Assembly (NCBI RefSeq): GCF_027257975.1 | Contig: NZ_JANZKX010000001.1 | Span: 186,001 to 250,000, forward strand | Direction: 5' to 3' | DNA: 64,000 bases | Source: Pelomonas sp. BJYL3 | GTDB lineage: Bacteria > Pseudomonadota > Gammaproteobacteria > Burkholderiales > Burkholderiaceae_C | Part shown: positions 20,955-33,998 of the stretch, piece by piece | Layout: each line of letters begins with the position of its first letter | Position numbering within the stretch: position 1 is the stretch's first letter | Program-made: the position numbers and the translations under genes | The notes under the pieces: model-generated | The model's input: the letters and a program-made list of their open reading frames with translations, nothing else | Told to the model about the DNA's origin: nothing | Databases searched by the model: none

Positions 20955-22490
20955 ATGATCGAGGTGCTCCATCAGGCCGGCCGCTTCCCCCTCTTCAGCA
21001 GCGAGGGCTGCCGGGCGCTGGAAGCCGCAGCCCTCGCCCGCTCCCCGGCCCGGGCGCTGATGGCCCGCGCCGGCCTGGCCGTGGCACGCCTGGCCCTGGC
21101 CGTGGCGCCCCATGCGCGATGCATCTGGATCGTCTGCGGCCCCGGCAACAACGGCGGAGACGGCCTCGTGGCCGCACGCCATCTGGCGGGCCTGGGACTG
21201 GAGGTCCACGTCAGCCATCTGCACGGCAGCAAGCCCCTGCCCGACGACGCGCAATGGGCCTGGCAGACGGCAACGGACGCCGGCCTGCAGATCGACCACA
21301 CACTGCAGGCGCCCGACGGCTGCGAGCTGGTCATCGACGCCCTGCTGGGCCTGGGCCTGCAGCGGGCACCCGAGGGCAGCTTGGCGCAGGCCATCCAGGC
21401 CATCAATGCCAGCGGCGTGCCCGTGCTGAGCGTCGACCTCCCCAGCGGCCTGCATGCCGACACCGGCTGCCCCTGCCCTGATGCGCAGGCCCGGCCCGGC
21501 GCCGTCGTGAATGCGCAGCACACCCTGTGCCTGCTGAGCCTCAAGCCCGGGCTGTTCACCGGCCAGGGGCGAGACCATGCCGGCCGCATCTGGTTCGACG
21601 ACCTCGGCGTCCCGGCCATGGACAGCAACAGCGGCCGCCTGATCGCCCGGGGAGAGCGGGAGCGCTGGCAGGCGCTGGCCCGCCGCGCGCATGTCAGCCA
21701 CAAGGGCAGCTACGGGCAGGTGCTGGTCATCGGCGGCGCCGCGCACATGGAAGGCGCCGCGCTGCTGGCGGCCAGCAGCGCGCTGGCAGCCGGCGCAGGC
21801 AAGGTCCACCTGAAAGCCTTGTCGGGCGCCCTGCAGGCCACCGGCATGGGCCGCCTCGAGCTCATGCGCTGGCCCGAAGGCCCTCTTGACGGCCAGACGC
21901 CCTGGCAAGACCTGACCCTCGTCGTGGGCTGTGGCGCCGGGCACGGGCTGGACGTGACGCCCGGCCTGGGGTCGCCCCTGCCTGAGATCCTGCGTCAGGC
22001 CCCCCGCCTGGTGCTGGATGCCGACGGGCTCAACACCGTGTCACGCAGCACCATGGCCCAGGAACTGCTGCACGCACGCCGGAGCGCCGGACTGCAGACC
22101 CTTCTGACGCCCCATCCCCTGGAAGCCGCGCGCCTGCTGGCATGGCCGGTGGCGCAGGTGCAGGCCGACCGGCTGGCGGCGGCCCGTGCGCTCAGCAGCA
22201 CCCTGGACTGCAGCGTGGTGTTGAAAGGCTCGGGCAGCGTGATCGCCAGCCCTGGCGAGCCCGTGCATGTGAATGGCAGCGGCAACGCCGCTTTGGCCGG
22301 TGCCGGCACGGGCGACGTGCTGGCCGGCTGGCTGGCCGGGCTGTGGGCGCAAGCCCCGGCAATGCCCGTGCACGAGCTCGCCACCCTGGGCGTGGCCTGG
22401 CACGGCGAAGCCGCGCACGGCGCACAGGTGCCGCTGCGGGCCGCCGATCTGATCGAGCGCATGCACACGCTGCAGGCCAGCCTGCCCTGA
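20955..22490 (+). CDS. nnr: Bifunctional NAD(P)H-hydrate epimerase / ADP-dependent dehydratase
   Basis: Repairs hydrated NADH and NADPH: the N-terminal YjeF epimerase domain interconverts R and S forms, and the C-terminal carbohydrate-kinase-like domain dehydrates S-NAD(P)HX using ADP. The 511-residue fusion shows CGPGNNGGDGLVAARHLAGL (epimerase, about 57-76), SVDLPSGLHADTG, then LVLDADGLNTVS and the kinase-fold signature NAALAGAGTGDVLAGWLAGL near the end. It is convergent with rnr; the 42-nt gap holds a GGCGCC/GGCGCC hairpin (22505-22521) without a T run. Confidence 0.94.
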   Translation: MIEVLHQAGRFPLFSSEGCRALEAAALARSPARALMARAGLAVARLALAVAPHARCIWIVCGPGNNGGDGLVAARHLAGLGLEVHVSHLHGSKPLPDDAQWAWQTATDAGLQIDHTLQAPDGCELVIDALLGLGLQRAPEGSLAQAIQAINASGVPVLSVDLPSGLHADTGCPCPDAQARPGAVVNAQHTLCLLSLKPGLFTGQGRDHAGRIWFDDLGVPAMDSNSGRLIARGERERWQALARRAHVSHKGSYGQVLVIGGAAHMEGAALLAASSALAAGAGKVHLKALSGALQATGMGRLELMRWPEGPLDGQTPWQDLTLVVGCGAGHGLDVTPGLGSPLPEILRQAPRLVLDADGLNTVSRSTMAQELLHARRSAGLQTLLTPHPLEAARLLAWPVAQVQADRLAAARALSSTLDCSVVLKGSGSVIASPGEPVHVNGSGNAALAGAGTGDVLAGWLAGLWAQAPAMPVHELATLGVAWHGEAAHGAQVPLRAADLIERMHTLQASLP

Positions 22491-22532
22491 AGGCAAGTGG
22501 CGGCGGCGCCTCGATGGCGCCTGTGCCCGGGC

Positions 22533-24767
22533 TCAGCGCCGCTTGCGACCCTTGCCGGCTTCGCCGGACTTGCGGGCTGCCGTCTTGCGGGCCGCCACCG
22601 GCGACTGCGGCGCCGCCGCCGAGCGGCCGGAGCCGCCCGCCTTGGCCCGCTTGCCGCTGGCCTTCACCTCACGGTCCTGGCGCTGCACCTCGGCCAGCTG
22701 GTCCGTGGGCTTGCGCGGCGCGGCCTGCCCCGTCTTGTCGCGCAGAGGCCTGGAGGCCGGGCGGAGCTCCTCGCCATCACGCACCAGGCGGAAGTCGATC
22801 TTGCGACCGTCCAGGTCCACACGGCTGACCTGCACCTGCACCCGCGCGCCGGTGGCGTAGCGGATGCCCGTGCGCTCGCCGCGCAGCTCCTGGCGCACTT
22901 CGTCGAAGCGGTAGTACTCGCCACCCAGCTCGGTGATGTGGACCAGGCCCTCGACGAAGAGCGCATCCAGCTGCACGAACAGGCCGAAGGTCGTCACCGC
23001 GCTGACCGTGCCGCTGAACTCCTCGCCCAGGTGCTCACGCATGTAGCGGCACTTGAGCCAGGCCTCGACGTCGCGCGAGGCTTCGTCGGCGCGGCGCTCG
23101 TTGGCGCTGCAATGCGCACCCACCACCTCCCAGCGTTCGACCTCGGTGCTGGCAGAGGCCGGGTTGATGGGCTTGGCCTTGCCGGGCCGCTTGGCCGGCA
23201 TGGGCACATCCATCTTGGCGGCATCCAGCTGGTAACGCTTGTTGCCCAGCATGGCCTTGATCACGCGGTGCACCAGCAGGTCCGGATAGCGGCGGATGGG
23301 GCTGGTGAAGTGCGTATAGGCCTGGTAGGCCAGGCCGAAGTGGCCGGCGTTGGCGCCCGTGTAGATCGCCTGCTGCATGGAGCGCAGCAGCATGGTGTGG
23401 ATCTGGGTGGCGTCGGGCCGGTCCTTGGTGGCACTGGCGATGGCCTGGTACTCGCCGGGCGAGGGATCGTCCGACAGGCCCATGCCGATGCCCAGCGCCC
23501 GCAGATAGGCCTGCAGCGCCGTGCGCTTCTCGGGCGTGGGACCCTCGTGCACGCGGTACAGCGAATGGTGCTTGCCACCCGCGATGAAGTCCGCCGCGCA
23601 GACGTTGGCGGCCAGCATGGCCTCCTCGATCAGGCGGTGGGCATCGTTGCGCGTGCGGGGAATGATCTTCTCGATGCGGCCGTTGTCGTCACAGACGATC
23701 TGGGTCTCGACGGTGTCGAAGTCCACGGCGCCGCGACGCTGGCGCTGGCTCAGCAGCGCACGGTAGACCTCATGCAGGTGCAGCAGGTGCGGCACCAGGT
23801 CCTTGCGGCGCGCCGCCTCCGGGCCGTGGGTGTTGGCCAGCACGGCCGCCACCTCGTTGTAGGTCAGCCGCGCATGCGAGCAGATCACCGCCGGGTAGAA
23901 CTGGTAGGCGTAGGTCTCGCCCTCTTCCGTGATCAGCATGTCGCAGACCATGGAGAGGCGGTCCTGCTCGGGGTTGAGCGAGCACAGGCCGTTGGAGAGC
24001 TTCTCCGGCAGCATGGGAATCACGCGGCGCGGGAAGTAGACCGAGGTCGCGCGCTCGTAGGCATCGAGGTCCAGGGGCTCGCCGGGCTTCACGTAGTGAC
24101 TCACATCGGCGATGGCCACCAGCAGGCGCCAGCCCTTGAAGGCGGTCTTGCCGCGACCCTGCTTGTGCGGTGTGCAGAAGACGGCGTCGTCGAAGTCGCG
24201 GGCGTCCTCGCCGTCGATGGTGACCAGGGCCACATCGCGCAGGTCCACGCGGTTCTTCATGTCCACCGCGCGCACGCGGTCGGGCAGCTTGGCAGCCTGC
24301 GAGAGGGTCTCGGCGCTGAAGCGGTGCGGCACCTCGTACTTGCGCACCGCGATCTCGATCTCCATGCCGGGATCGTCGATTTCGCCCAGCACCTCGGTCA
24401 CGCGCCCCACAGGTTGCGAATACAGCGAGGGCGGCTCGGTCAGCTCGACGGCAACCACCTGGCCAGCCGTGGCATTGGCGATGGCGTTCTTGGGCACCAG
24501 GATGTCCTGCCCATAACGCTTGTCTTCAGGGGCCACGAGCCACACGCCGGACTCCAGCAGCAGGCGCCCGATGATGGGTCGCTTCTTGCGGTCCAGGATC
24601 TCCAGCACCCGGCCTTCCGGACGGCCGCGCTTGTCGTAGCGCACGATGCGGGCGCGCAGGCGGTCGCCGTGCATCACGGCATGCATTTCCTGGGCGGAGA
24701 GGTAGAGGTCGGGCTGCCCGTCATCGGGGATGAGGAAGCCGTGACCGTCGCGGTGGCCCTGGACCAC
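22533..24767 (-). CDS. rnr: Ribonuclease R, short N-terminus, uncertain start
   Basis: A processive 3'-5' exoribonuclease of the RNB family, able to degrade structured RNA. The 744 residues contain cold-shock-like domains (GHRDGHGFLIPDDG), the RNB catalytic domain (TIDGEDARDFDDAVFC; HYVKPGEPLDLDAYERATSV; YTHFTSPIRRYPDLLVHR) and an S1 domain. A basic Lys/Arg/Ala tail ends the protein. The GTG at 24767 is used here. Upstream in frame there are 29 codons back to a TGA at 24857-24855 with no ATG, GTG or TTG. Conserved-looking residues (ALLSEVEG) continue upstream of the GTG, so the true start may be a rarer codon. The helix-turn-helix N-terminus of E. coli RNase R is absent. Confidence 0.9.
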   Translation of the reverse strand: MVQGHRDGHGFLIPDDGQPDLYLSAQEMHAVMHGDRLRARIVRYDKRGRPEGRVLEILDRKKRPIIGRLLLESGVWLVAPEDKRYGQDILVPKNAIANATAGQVVAVELTEPPSLYSQPVGRVTEVLGEIDDPGMEIEIAVRKYEVPHRFSAETLSQAAKLPDRVRAVDMKNRVDLRDVALVTIDGEDARDFDDAVFCTPHKQGRGKTAFKGWRLLVAIADVSHYVKPGEPLDLDAYERATSVYFPRRVIPMLPEKLSNGLCSLNPEQDRLSMVCDMLITEEGETYAYQFYPAVICSHARLTYNEVAAVLANTHGPEAARRKDLVPHLLHLHEVYRALLSQRQRRGAVDFDTVETQIVCDDNGRIEKIIPRTRNDAHRLIEEAMLAANVCAADFIAGGKHHSLYRVHEGPTPEKRTALQAYLRALGIGMGLSDDPSPGEYQAIASATKDRPDATQIHTMLLRSMQQAIYTGANAGHFGLAYQAYTHFTSPIRRYPDLLVHRVIKAMLGNKRYQLDAAKMDVPMPAKRPGKAKPINPASASTEVERWEVVGAHCSANERRADEASRDVEAWLKCRYMREHLGEEFSGTVSAVTTFGLFVQLDALFVEGLVHITELGGEYYRFDEVRQELRGERTGIRYATGARVQVQVSRVDLDGRKIDFRLVRDGEELRPASRPLRDKTGQAAPRKPTDQLAEVQRQDREVKASGKRAKAGGSGRSAAAPQSPVAARKTAARKSGEAGKGRKRR

Positions 24768-24823
24768 CCCCTCGACTTCACTCAGCAGGGCAGCCTGCGA
24801 ACCGGCATTGTTGCCGGGACCAC

Positions 24824-24853
24824 TTGTGTTCTTAAAATTTTTGATGATAGAAT
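24824..24853 (+). promoter_or_regulatory. Candidate promoter for tRNA-Leu
   Basis: TTGTGT (24824-24829) and TAGAAT (24848-24853) are separated by 18 nt of very A/T-rich DNA, a good sigma-70 pattern in this GC-rich genome. Transcription would start near 24860, about 65 nt before the mature tRNA. Confidence 0.5.
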
Positions 24854-24883
24854 CTCAGCTTTCCTGAAACGGCCAGGCACTTT

Positions 24884-24908
24884 GTTTAAACGAATCATAC
24901 GTTTAAAC
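24884..24908. repeat. GTTTAAACG inverted repeat in tRNA leader
   Basis: GTTTAAACG (24884-24892) and CGTTTAAAC (24900-24908) are perfect 9-bp arms around AATCATA. Each arm contains the self-palindrome GTTTAAAC. It lies between the candidate tRNA promoter and the tRNA, and just upstream of rnr on the other strand. It could be a hairpin in the precursor or a dimeric operator. Confidence 0.6.
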
Positions 24909-24926
24909 GGATGGCTTGGAAACCTT

Positions 24927-25011
<85 letters not shown>

Positions 25012-25020
25012 GATACTCTC

Positions 25021-25059
25021 AAAAGCCAGCTTATGATTTCAGAGCTGGCTTTTGTTTTT
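25021..25059 (+). terminator. Intrinsic terminator after tRNA-Leu
   Basis: AAAAGCCAGCT (25021-25031) and AGCTGGCTTTT (25043-25053) form an 11-bp stem with an 11-nt loop, followed by GTTTTT. Strong plus-strand terminator 10 nt past the tRNA. Confidence 0.88.
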
Positions 25060-25212
25060 ATGCTTGCACTTCCCTGTGCTTCGCATTGCACTCCATGGCT
25101 GCAGATCGAAAGACCTGCGGCCATTTTGCTTTGGGGCCTGCCGCCTGCACAAGATCCCGTCGCGCAAGCGGGGCAATGGCAACACCTGACCCCGCCCTCC
25201 CCGTTCCGCCAT

Positions 25213-25250
25213 GAAAAAAGCGCGGGGCCTCGATGACGAGGCGCCGCGCT
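25213..25250 (-). terminator. Intrinsic terminator of the ndk-to-phosphoribosyltransferase cluster
   Basis: Read on the minus strand, AGCGCGG and GCCTCG arms pair with CGAGGC and CCGCGCT around a TCAT loop, with one mismatch. TTTTTT follows directly (25218-25213). It stands 46 nt past the stop of the phosphoribosyltransferase gene. Confidence 0.82.
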
Positions 25251-25296
25251 GCTTCGCGAGCGGATGATGGCAGGTGTCGCGATCAGGGAGGCTCCG

Positions 25297-25818
25297 TCAG
25301 ACCGAGAACTTCTTCGCCAGCGCGTCGGGGCGCATGTCGTCGTAGATCTCGAAAGGCTGGTGAATCCAGGGGCTGGTCTCCAGCATCTCGACGTAGTAAT
25401 CCGGCGTGTAGGTCGAGACCGACTTGGTCCAGATCACTGCCGAGCGCAGCTCCTTCACGGCAGGCATGCCGCGCAGGCGCTCCACCACAGCCTTCAGCGT
25501 GACGCCGGAATCGGCCAGATCGTCCACCAGCAGCACACGGCCGGCCAGTTCGCCCTTGGGCATGGTGATGTACTTGGCGATGTCCAGGCGGCCCTGGATG
25601 GTGCCGGCTTCCGCACGGTAGGAGCTGGTGGACATGATGCCCAGCGGCTTGTCGAAGACGCGGGACAGCACGTCACCCGGACGCACGCCGCCGCGGGCCA
25701 GGCACAGGATCTGGTCGAACTCCCAGCCCGAGGCATGCACCTTGAGCGCCAGGCGCTCAGTCAGCAGATGGTATTCGTCCCAGGACACGTACAGGTGCTT
25801 GCCGTCGTCGGTCAACAT
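25297..25818 (-). CDS. Purine-type phosphoribosyltransferase
   Basis: A 173-residue type I phosphoribosyltransferase. The PRPP-binding loop VLLVDDLADSGVTLK is intact, and the N-terminal part has LARGGVRPGD, typical of xanthine/guanine or hypoxanthine salvage enzymes. Which base it uses cannot be read from the sequence. The ATG at 25818 starts MLTDDGKHLYVSWDEYH, the conserved beginning; in-frame sequence upstream overlaps purA and looks non-coding. It follows purA by 40 nt, which joins purine synthesis and salvage in one transcript and fits a role in purine balance. Confidence 0.86.
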   Translation of the reverse strand: MLTDDGKHLYVSWDEYHLLTERLALKVHASGWEFDQILCLARGGVRPGDVLSRVFDKPLGIMSTSSYRAEAGTIQGRLDIAKYITMPKGELAGRVLLVDDLADSGVTLKAVVERLRGMPAVKELRSAVIWTKSVSTYTPDYYVEMLETSPWIHQPFEIYDDMRPDALAKKFSV

Positions 25819-25858
25819 AGATGCATACTCCAAATTCGATGTGATCGTTGAGAGGGAC

Positions 25859-28398
<2,540 letters not shown>

Positions 28399-28427
28399 GG
28401 ACGTTTTCTGGGGGGGTTAAAAACGGC

Positions 28428-28456
28428 ATTGTACCGGGAAGTCCCCGCGCGGCGAA
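28428..28456 (-). promoter_or_regulatory. Possible internal promoter for hisZ-purA
   Basis: On the minus strand TTCGCC (28456-28451), a 17-nt spacer and TACAAT (28433-28428) lie about 30 nt upstream of the hisZ start, in the 132-nt gap after the DUF2065 gene. The -10 is good and the -35 poor. Confidence 0.33.
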
Positions 28457-28530
28457 CAGGCGGAGCCTACGTGAGGCGCAAACGCGGCTCACGTGTGGAG
28501 GGCAGCACGGGCCGGGCCCGGCCGTCGAGC

Positions 28531-28719
28531 TCAGCGCATCAGCGCCAGCCCCAGCAGCCCGCCGGCCACGCAGGCCAGGCCGACAAAGCGGATCTGGCCG
28601 TCGCTCAGCACCAGCATGCGCTGGAAGAGTGCCCGCCAGCGCCCGGGGCTCAGCAGCGGCATGAGCCCCTCGAAGACCAGCATCAGCGCCAGGGCCGTCC
28701 AGAGGACGTCCAGGCTCAT
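28531..28719 (-). CDS. DUF2065 small membrane protein
   Basis: A 62-residue protein with two hydrophobic segments (about residues 5-22 and 44-61) separated by GRWRALFQRMLVLSDGQIR. This matches the DUF2065 (YjeT-like) family usually found next to hflC. Function is unknown. Its ATG at 28719 is 37 nt after the hflC stop. Its conserved place beside hflK and hflC suggests a link to the membrane protease complex, but that is only context. Confidence 0.82.
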   Translation of the reverse strand: MSLDVLWTALALMLVFEGLMPLLSPGRWRALFQRMLVLSDGQIRFVGLACVAGGLLGLALMR

Positions 28720-28756
28720 GCCAGCGGCCCCGGCGTGGCGCGAGGAAGGTGCCCGA

Positions 28757-29653
28757 TCACTTGCGTGCCGGCGCCGCGGGCGCGCCGGTGGGGGCGCCGC
28801 GCATGGCCTTGAAGAAGTCGGTGTTGGGGTCCAGGACCATCACGCCGTTCTTGTTCTTCCAGACCGCGCGATAGGCCTCCAGCGAGCGGTAGAACTGCGC
28901 AAATTGCGGATCGCGGCCGAAGGCCTCTGCATAGATGGCCGAGGCCTTGGCGTCGCCCTCGCCCATGATCAGCTGGGCATCGCGGTAGGCTTCCGCCAGG
29001 ATGACTTCGCGCTGGCGATCGGCGTCGGCGCGGATCTTCTCGGCTTCGGCATTGCCGGTGGCGCGCCATTCATTGGCCACGCGCTTGCGCTCGGATTCCA
29101 TGCGGCGGTAGACGGCGTCCGTGATGTTGGCGGCGAAGTCCACACGCTTGATGCGCACGTCCATGATCTCGATGCCGAACTGCTTGGCCTCCTCGACCAG
29201 GCGGCGGCGCACGTCCTGCATGACCTTGTCGCGCTCGGTGGCCAGCACGGCACGGACGTCACGCTTGGTGACCTCCTCGTTCAGGGCCGCCTGCACGATG
29301 GGGCTCAGGCGGGCATCCACGCTGCGCATGTTGTTGCCGCTGTTGCGGATGAACTGGCGCGGGTCGGTCACGCGCCATTTGACCAGCCAGTCGATGACCA
29401 GGCTCTTCTTCTCTGCAGTGAAGATGGGGCGCGGATCCGGGTTGTCCAGGGTCTGCACACGGCGATCCAGGAAGACCACATTCTGGAAGGGCGGCGGCAG
29501 CTTGAACTTCAGGCCGGGCTCGTTGACGACTTCCTTGATCTCGCCCAGGGCGTAGACCACGGCGAACTGGCGCTGGTCAACGACGTACATGGTCGAGCTC
29601 AGGACCATGAAGGCGACCAGGGCGCCCAGCACGATGCTAGTGATTCGATTCAT
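28757..29653 (-). CDS. hflC: FtsH modulator HflC
   Basis: A 298-residue SPFH/band-7 membrane protein that with HflK forms a large periplasmic cage around FtsH and modulates its proteolysis. It has an N-terminal signal anchor (about 5-22, ITSIVLGALVAFMVLSSTMY), the band-7 domain (RQFAVVYALGEIK), a coiled region rich in Ala/Glu/Arg, and a C-terminal Pro/Ala tail. It is 12 nt downstream of hflK. Confidence 0.96.
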   Translation of the reverse strand: MNRITSIVLGALVAFMVLSSTMYVVDQRQFAVVYALGEIKEVVNEPGLKFKLPPPFQNVVFLDRRVQTLDNPDPRPIFTAEKKSLVIDWLVKWRVTDPRQFIRNSGNNMRSVDARLSPIVQAALNEEVTKRDVRAVLATERDKVMQDVRRRLVEEAKQFGIEIMDVRIKRVDFAANITDAVYRRMESERKRVANEWRATGNAEAEKIRADADRQREVILAEAYRDAQLIMGEGDAKASAIYAEAFGRDPQFAQFYRSLEAYRAVWKNKNGVMVLDPNTDFFKAMRGAPTGAPAAPARK

Positions 29654-29665
29654 CTGTGCGCTCCC

Positions 29666-30939
29666 TCAACGGCCTTCGCGATTGCGCAGGGCATCGCGGT
29701 TGCGGTCCACCGGCGCCACGGTCGCGGGCGCGGGCTCGACGGTCACCGGCACGGGCGAGCTGCTCGTGACGTTGGAACCGTTCTGCTGGATCAGCTTGTC
29801 CAGGGGCAGGTACAGCAGGTTGGAGCCACTGCGGCTGTCCACCATCACCTTGGTGACGTCGCCGTAGATCTGCTGCATGGTGTCGATGTAGATGCGGTCG
29901 CGGGTCACGGCCGGCGCCTTCTGGTACTCGACCAGCACCGACTTGAAGCGCTGCGCATCACCCTCGGCACGAGCAATCACGCGGGAACGGTAGCCCTCGG
30001 CCTCCTGGCGCAGGCGCGCGGCCTTGCCCTGGGCTTCGGGGATTACGTTGTTGGCGTAGGCCTCGCCCTCGTTCTTGAGCTGTTCCTTGTTCTGACCGGC
30101 CTTGAAGGCGTCGTCAAAGGCCGCCTGCACCTGCTCGGGCGCCTGCACGCTGCCGACGTTGACGTTCTTGATCACGATGCCGGCCTTGAGCCGGTCCAGC
30201 TGGGCCTGCACCGACTTGCCCAGTTCGGCAGCGATGGCGTCGCGCTGCTCGTACAGCACAGAGTCCATATTGGACTTGCCCACGATCTCGCGCACGGCGG
30301 ACTCGGCGGCCTGGCGCACGGCGTCGTCGGGCTCGCGGTTCTCGAAGAGGTAGTCGCGGGCGTCCTTGAGCAGGTACTGCACCGTGAAGCGGATGTCCAC
30401 GATGTTCTCGTCCTGCGTCAGCATGGAGGAGTCGCGCAGGCCCGTGCCCGTCACGGTGGTCTGGCGGCCCACCTCGACCGAGCGCAGCTGCGTCACGGCC
30501 ACGGTCTCATGCGCCTGGAAGGGATACGGGAGGCGCCACTGGAAGCCGGCGTCGACCGTCTTGCTGTATTTGCCGAAGGTGGTGATGACCGCCTGCTCGC
30601 CTTCCTGCACGGTGAAGAAGCCGCTGCCCAGCCAGGCCAGGACCACCACGCCGCCGATCAGGCCCATGCCTACGCCGGCACTGCGCATGTCGGGGCCGGA
30701 GCCGCCACCGCCGCCCTGCGGCTCGGGGCCGCCGCGGCCGCCGAAGAAGCCGGAGAGCTTGCGGTTGAAGTCGCGCCAGAGCTCGTCGAGGTCCGGCGGG
30801 CCGTCATTGCGGCCGTTGTTGAGCAGCGCGGCGTCGCGGCGTGCGCGCGGCAGCATCAGGGCACGCAGCAAGGCAGCTGCGGCAACAGCGGTCTCTCGCA
30901 GCGTGGGGGCGCCAGGGGCGCGCTCAGCGTGATTCATGC

Positions 30940-30943
<4 letters not shown>
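29666..30943 (-). CDS. hflK: FtsH modulator HflK
   Basis: The partner of HflC in the SPFH complex. The 425-residue protein has a cytoplasmic N-terminus with a Gly-rich segment (FFGGRGGPEPQGGGGG), one membrane anchor (about 100-120, GMGLIGGVVVLAWLGSGFF), then the band-7 domain (TVQEGEQAVITTFGKYSKTV). The C-terminal tail is rich in Pro, Val and Thr. The ATG at 30943 overlaps the hflX stop as ATGA. The first 45 or so residues (an Ala/Arg-rich stretch before DGPPDLDELWRDFNRKL) are longer than usual, so an internal start is possible. Confidence 0.95.
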
Positions 30944-32238
<1,295 letters not shown>

Positions 32239-32283
32239 GGTTGGTGGAGGCCGTCACGGGCGGAGCCGCGACGGCGAGTCCTC

Positions 32284-32532
32284 TCAGGCAGCGTTGTTGT
32301 CAGCGCTGTCGTTGGCGTGGAAGTTCACGGCGCGGCCGGGAACCACCGTGGAAATGGCGTGCTTGTAGACCATCTGAGTGACCGTATTGCGCAGCAGCAC
32401 GACGTACTGGTCAAAGGACTCGATATGGCCCTGCAGCTTGATGCCGTTGACCAGGTAGATGGACACCGGCACATGCTCCTTGCGCAGGAGGTTCAGGAAG
32501 GGGTCTTGCAGGAGTTGTCCTTTGTTGCTCAC
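32284..32532 (-). CDS. hfq: RNA chaperone Hfq (GTG start)
   Basis: A hexameric Sm-like protein that pairs small RNAs with mRNAs. From the GTG at 32532 it is 82 residues: [20 protein letters not shown] (Sm1, proximal-face Q and F residues), then [20 protein letters not shown] and the Sm2 motif [10 protein letters not shown]. The short C-terminus ([13 protein letters not shown]) is typical of betaproteobacteria. GGAG sits at the right distance before the GTG. There is no nearby ATG start that keeps the conserved N-terminus. Confidence 0.97.
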   Translation of the reverse strand: MSNKGQLLQDPFLNLLRKEHVPVSIYLVNGIKLQGHIESFDQYVVLLRNTVTQMVYKHAISTVVPGRAVNFHANDSADNNAA

Positions 32533-32610
32533 GATATGCTCCGTGTTGTGAGAGGGGGGGAAGAGAGAACTGCACCTTAACACAGCCGCGGGTTTCCCCG
32601 CGCCTGGCAT

Positions 32611-33951
32611 TCAGTCATCCTTGTCCAGGAATGGATTCTTGGATGAGCGCATCTCGATGCGCAGGGGCGTACCCGTGAGCTTGTAATGGGCGCGGATGCG
32701 GCCTTCCAGATAGCGCTTGTAGGCATCGGAGACGCTGTCCAGCGCATTGCCGTGGATCACCACGATGGGCGGGTTCATGCCGCCCTGGTGCGCGTAGCGC
32801 AGCTTGGGCCGCGAGACACCCGAGCGCTGCGGCTGCTGGTGCTGCACGGCCTCCTGGATCAGGCGGGTGAGCACCGGCGTGGTCATCTTCTTGTAGGCCG
32901 AGGAGTAGGCATCGGCCAGCGCGTTCCACAGCGGGCCCAGGCCCTGGCGCTTCAGCGCCGAGATCTTCAGCGTGGGCGCGAACTTGAGGAAGGAGAGGCG
33001 CGACTCGATGGAGCGCTCCAGCATCTCGCGCTGGTAGCTGTCCACGGCATCCCACTTGTTGATCGCGACGACCACGGCGCGTCCACTGTCCAGGATGTAG
33101 CCCGCGATGTGGGCGTCCTGGTCGGTCACGCCCTGCGTGGCGTCGATCAGCAGCAGCACGACGTTGGCGTCGGCGATGGCCTGCAGGGTCTTGACCACCG
33201 AGAACTTCTCGATGGCCTCGAAGACCTTGCCCTTGCGGCGCAGCCCGGCGGTGTCGATCAGCTTGAACTTCTGGCCTTGGCGTTCGAAGTCCACCGAGAT
33301 GGCATCGCGCGTGGTGCCCGGCATGTCGAAGGCCACGAGGCGCTCCTCGCCCAGCCAGGTGTTGATCAGCGTGCTCTTGCCGACATTGGGACGCCCGGCG
33401 ACGGCCAGGCGAATGACCTGTTCTTCCTCGGCGCCCTGCTCTTCCTCGTCGCCGTAGTCGAAGCCCTCGAGCACGGCTTCCAGCATGCTGCGGATGCCCT
33501 GGCCGTGAGCCGCGGAGATGGGATGGGGCTCCCCCATGCCCAGCTCGTGGAACTCGCCCAGCAGGGGCGACTCGCTCATGCCCTCGGCCTTGTTGACGGC
33601 CAGGAACACGCGCTTGTTGCAGCTGCGCAGGTAGCGGGCGATGTCCTGATCCTGGGCGGACAGGCCCAGGCGGATGTCGACGACGAAGACGACCGCATCC
33701 GCCTCGGCCACGGCCTGGCGGGTCTGCTTGGCCATTTCCTTGACGATGCCGGTGGAGCTGTCGGGCTCGAAGCCGCCGGTGTCGATGACGATGAAGTCGC
33801 GGTCACCGAGACGGCCATCGCCATAGTGCCGGTCGCGCGTCAGGCCGGCGAAGTCGGCCACGATGGCGTCACGGCTCTTGGTCAGCCGGTTGAACAGCGT
33901 GGACTTGCCCACATTGGGGCGGCCCACCAGGGCGATCACGGGTTTCATCAT
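32611..33951 (-). CDS. der: Ribosome biogenesis GTPase Der (EngA)
   Basis: A 446-residue tandem GTPase for 50S assembly. Two G domains are seen, with P-loops [14 protein letters not shown] (about residues 11-24) and [15 protein letters not shown] in the middle, NKAEG and NKWD specificity motifs, and DTGGFEPDS and [10 protein letters not shown] switch II segments. The C-terminal KH-like domain includes [20 protein letters not shown]. Either of two adjacent ATGs (33951, 33948) may be used. It is downstream of bamB, as in E. coli. Confidence 0.97.
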   Translation of the reverse strand: MMKPVIALVGRPNVGKSTLFNRLTKSRDAIVADFAGLTRDRHYGDGRLGDRDFIVIDTGGFEPDSSTGIVKEMAKQTRQAVAEADAVVFVVDIRLGLSAQDQDIARYLRSCNKRVFLAVNKAEGMSESPLLGEFHELGMGEPHPISAAHGQGIRSMLEAVLEGFDYGDEEEQGAEEEQVIRLAVAGRPNVGKSTLINTWLGEERLVAFDMPGTTRDAISVDFERQGQKFKLIDTAGLRRKGKVFEAIEKFSVVKTLQAIADANVVLLLIDATQGVTDQDAHIAGYILDSGRAVVVAINKWDAVDSYQREMLERSIESRLSFLKFAPTLKISALKRQGLGPLWNALADAYSSAYKKMTTPVLTRLIQEAVQHQQPQRSGVSRPKLRYAHQGGMNPPIVVIHGNALDSVSDAYKRYLEGRIRAHYKLTGTPLRIEMRSSKNPFLDKDD

Positions 33952-33998
33952 GTTCTTGTTCTTCTTTCAAAGACGGGAGGCGCCACAGGCGCGCGGCC

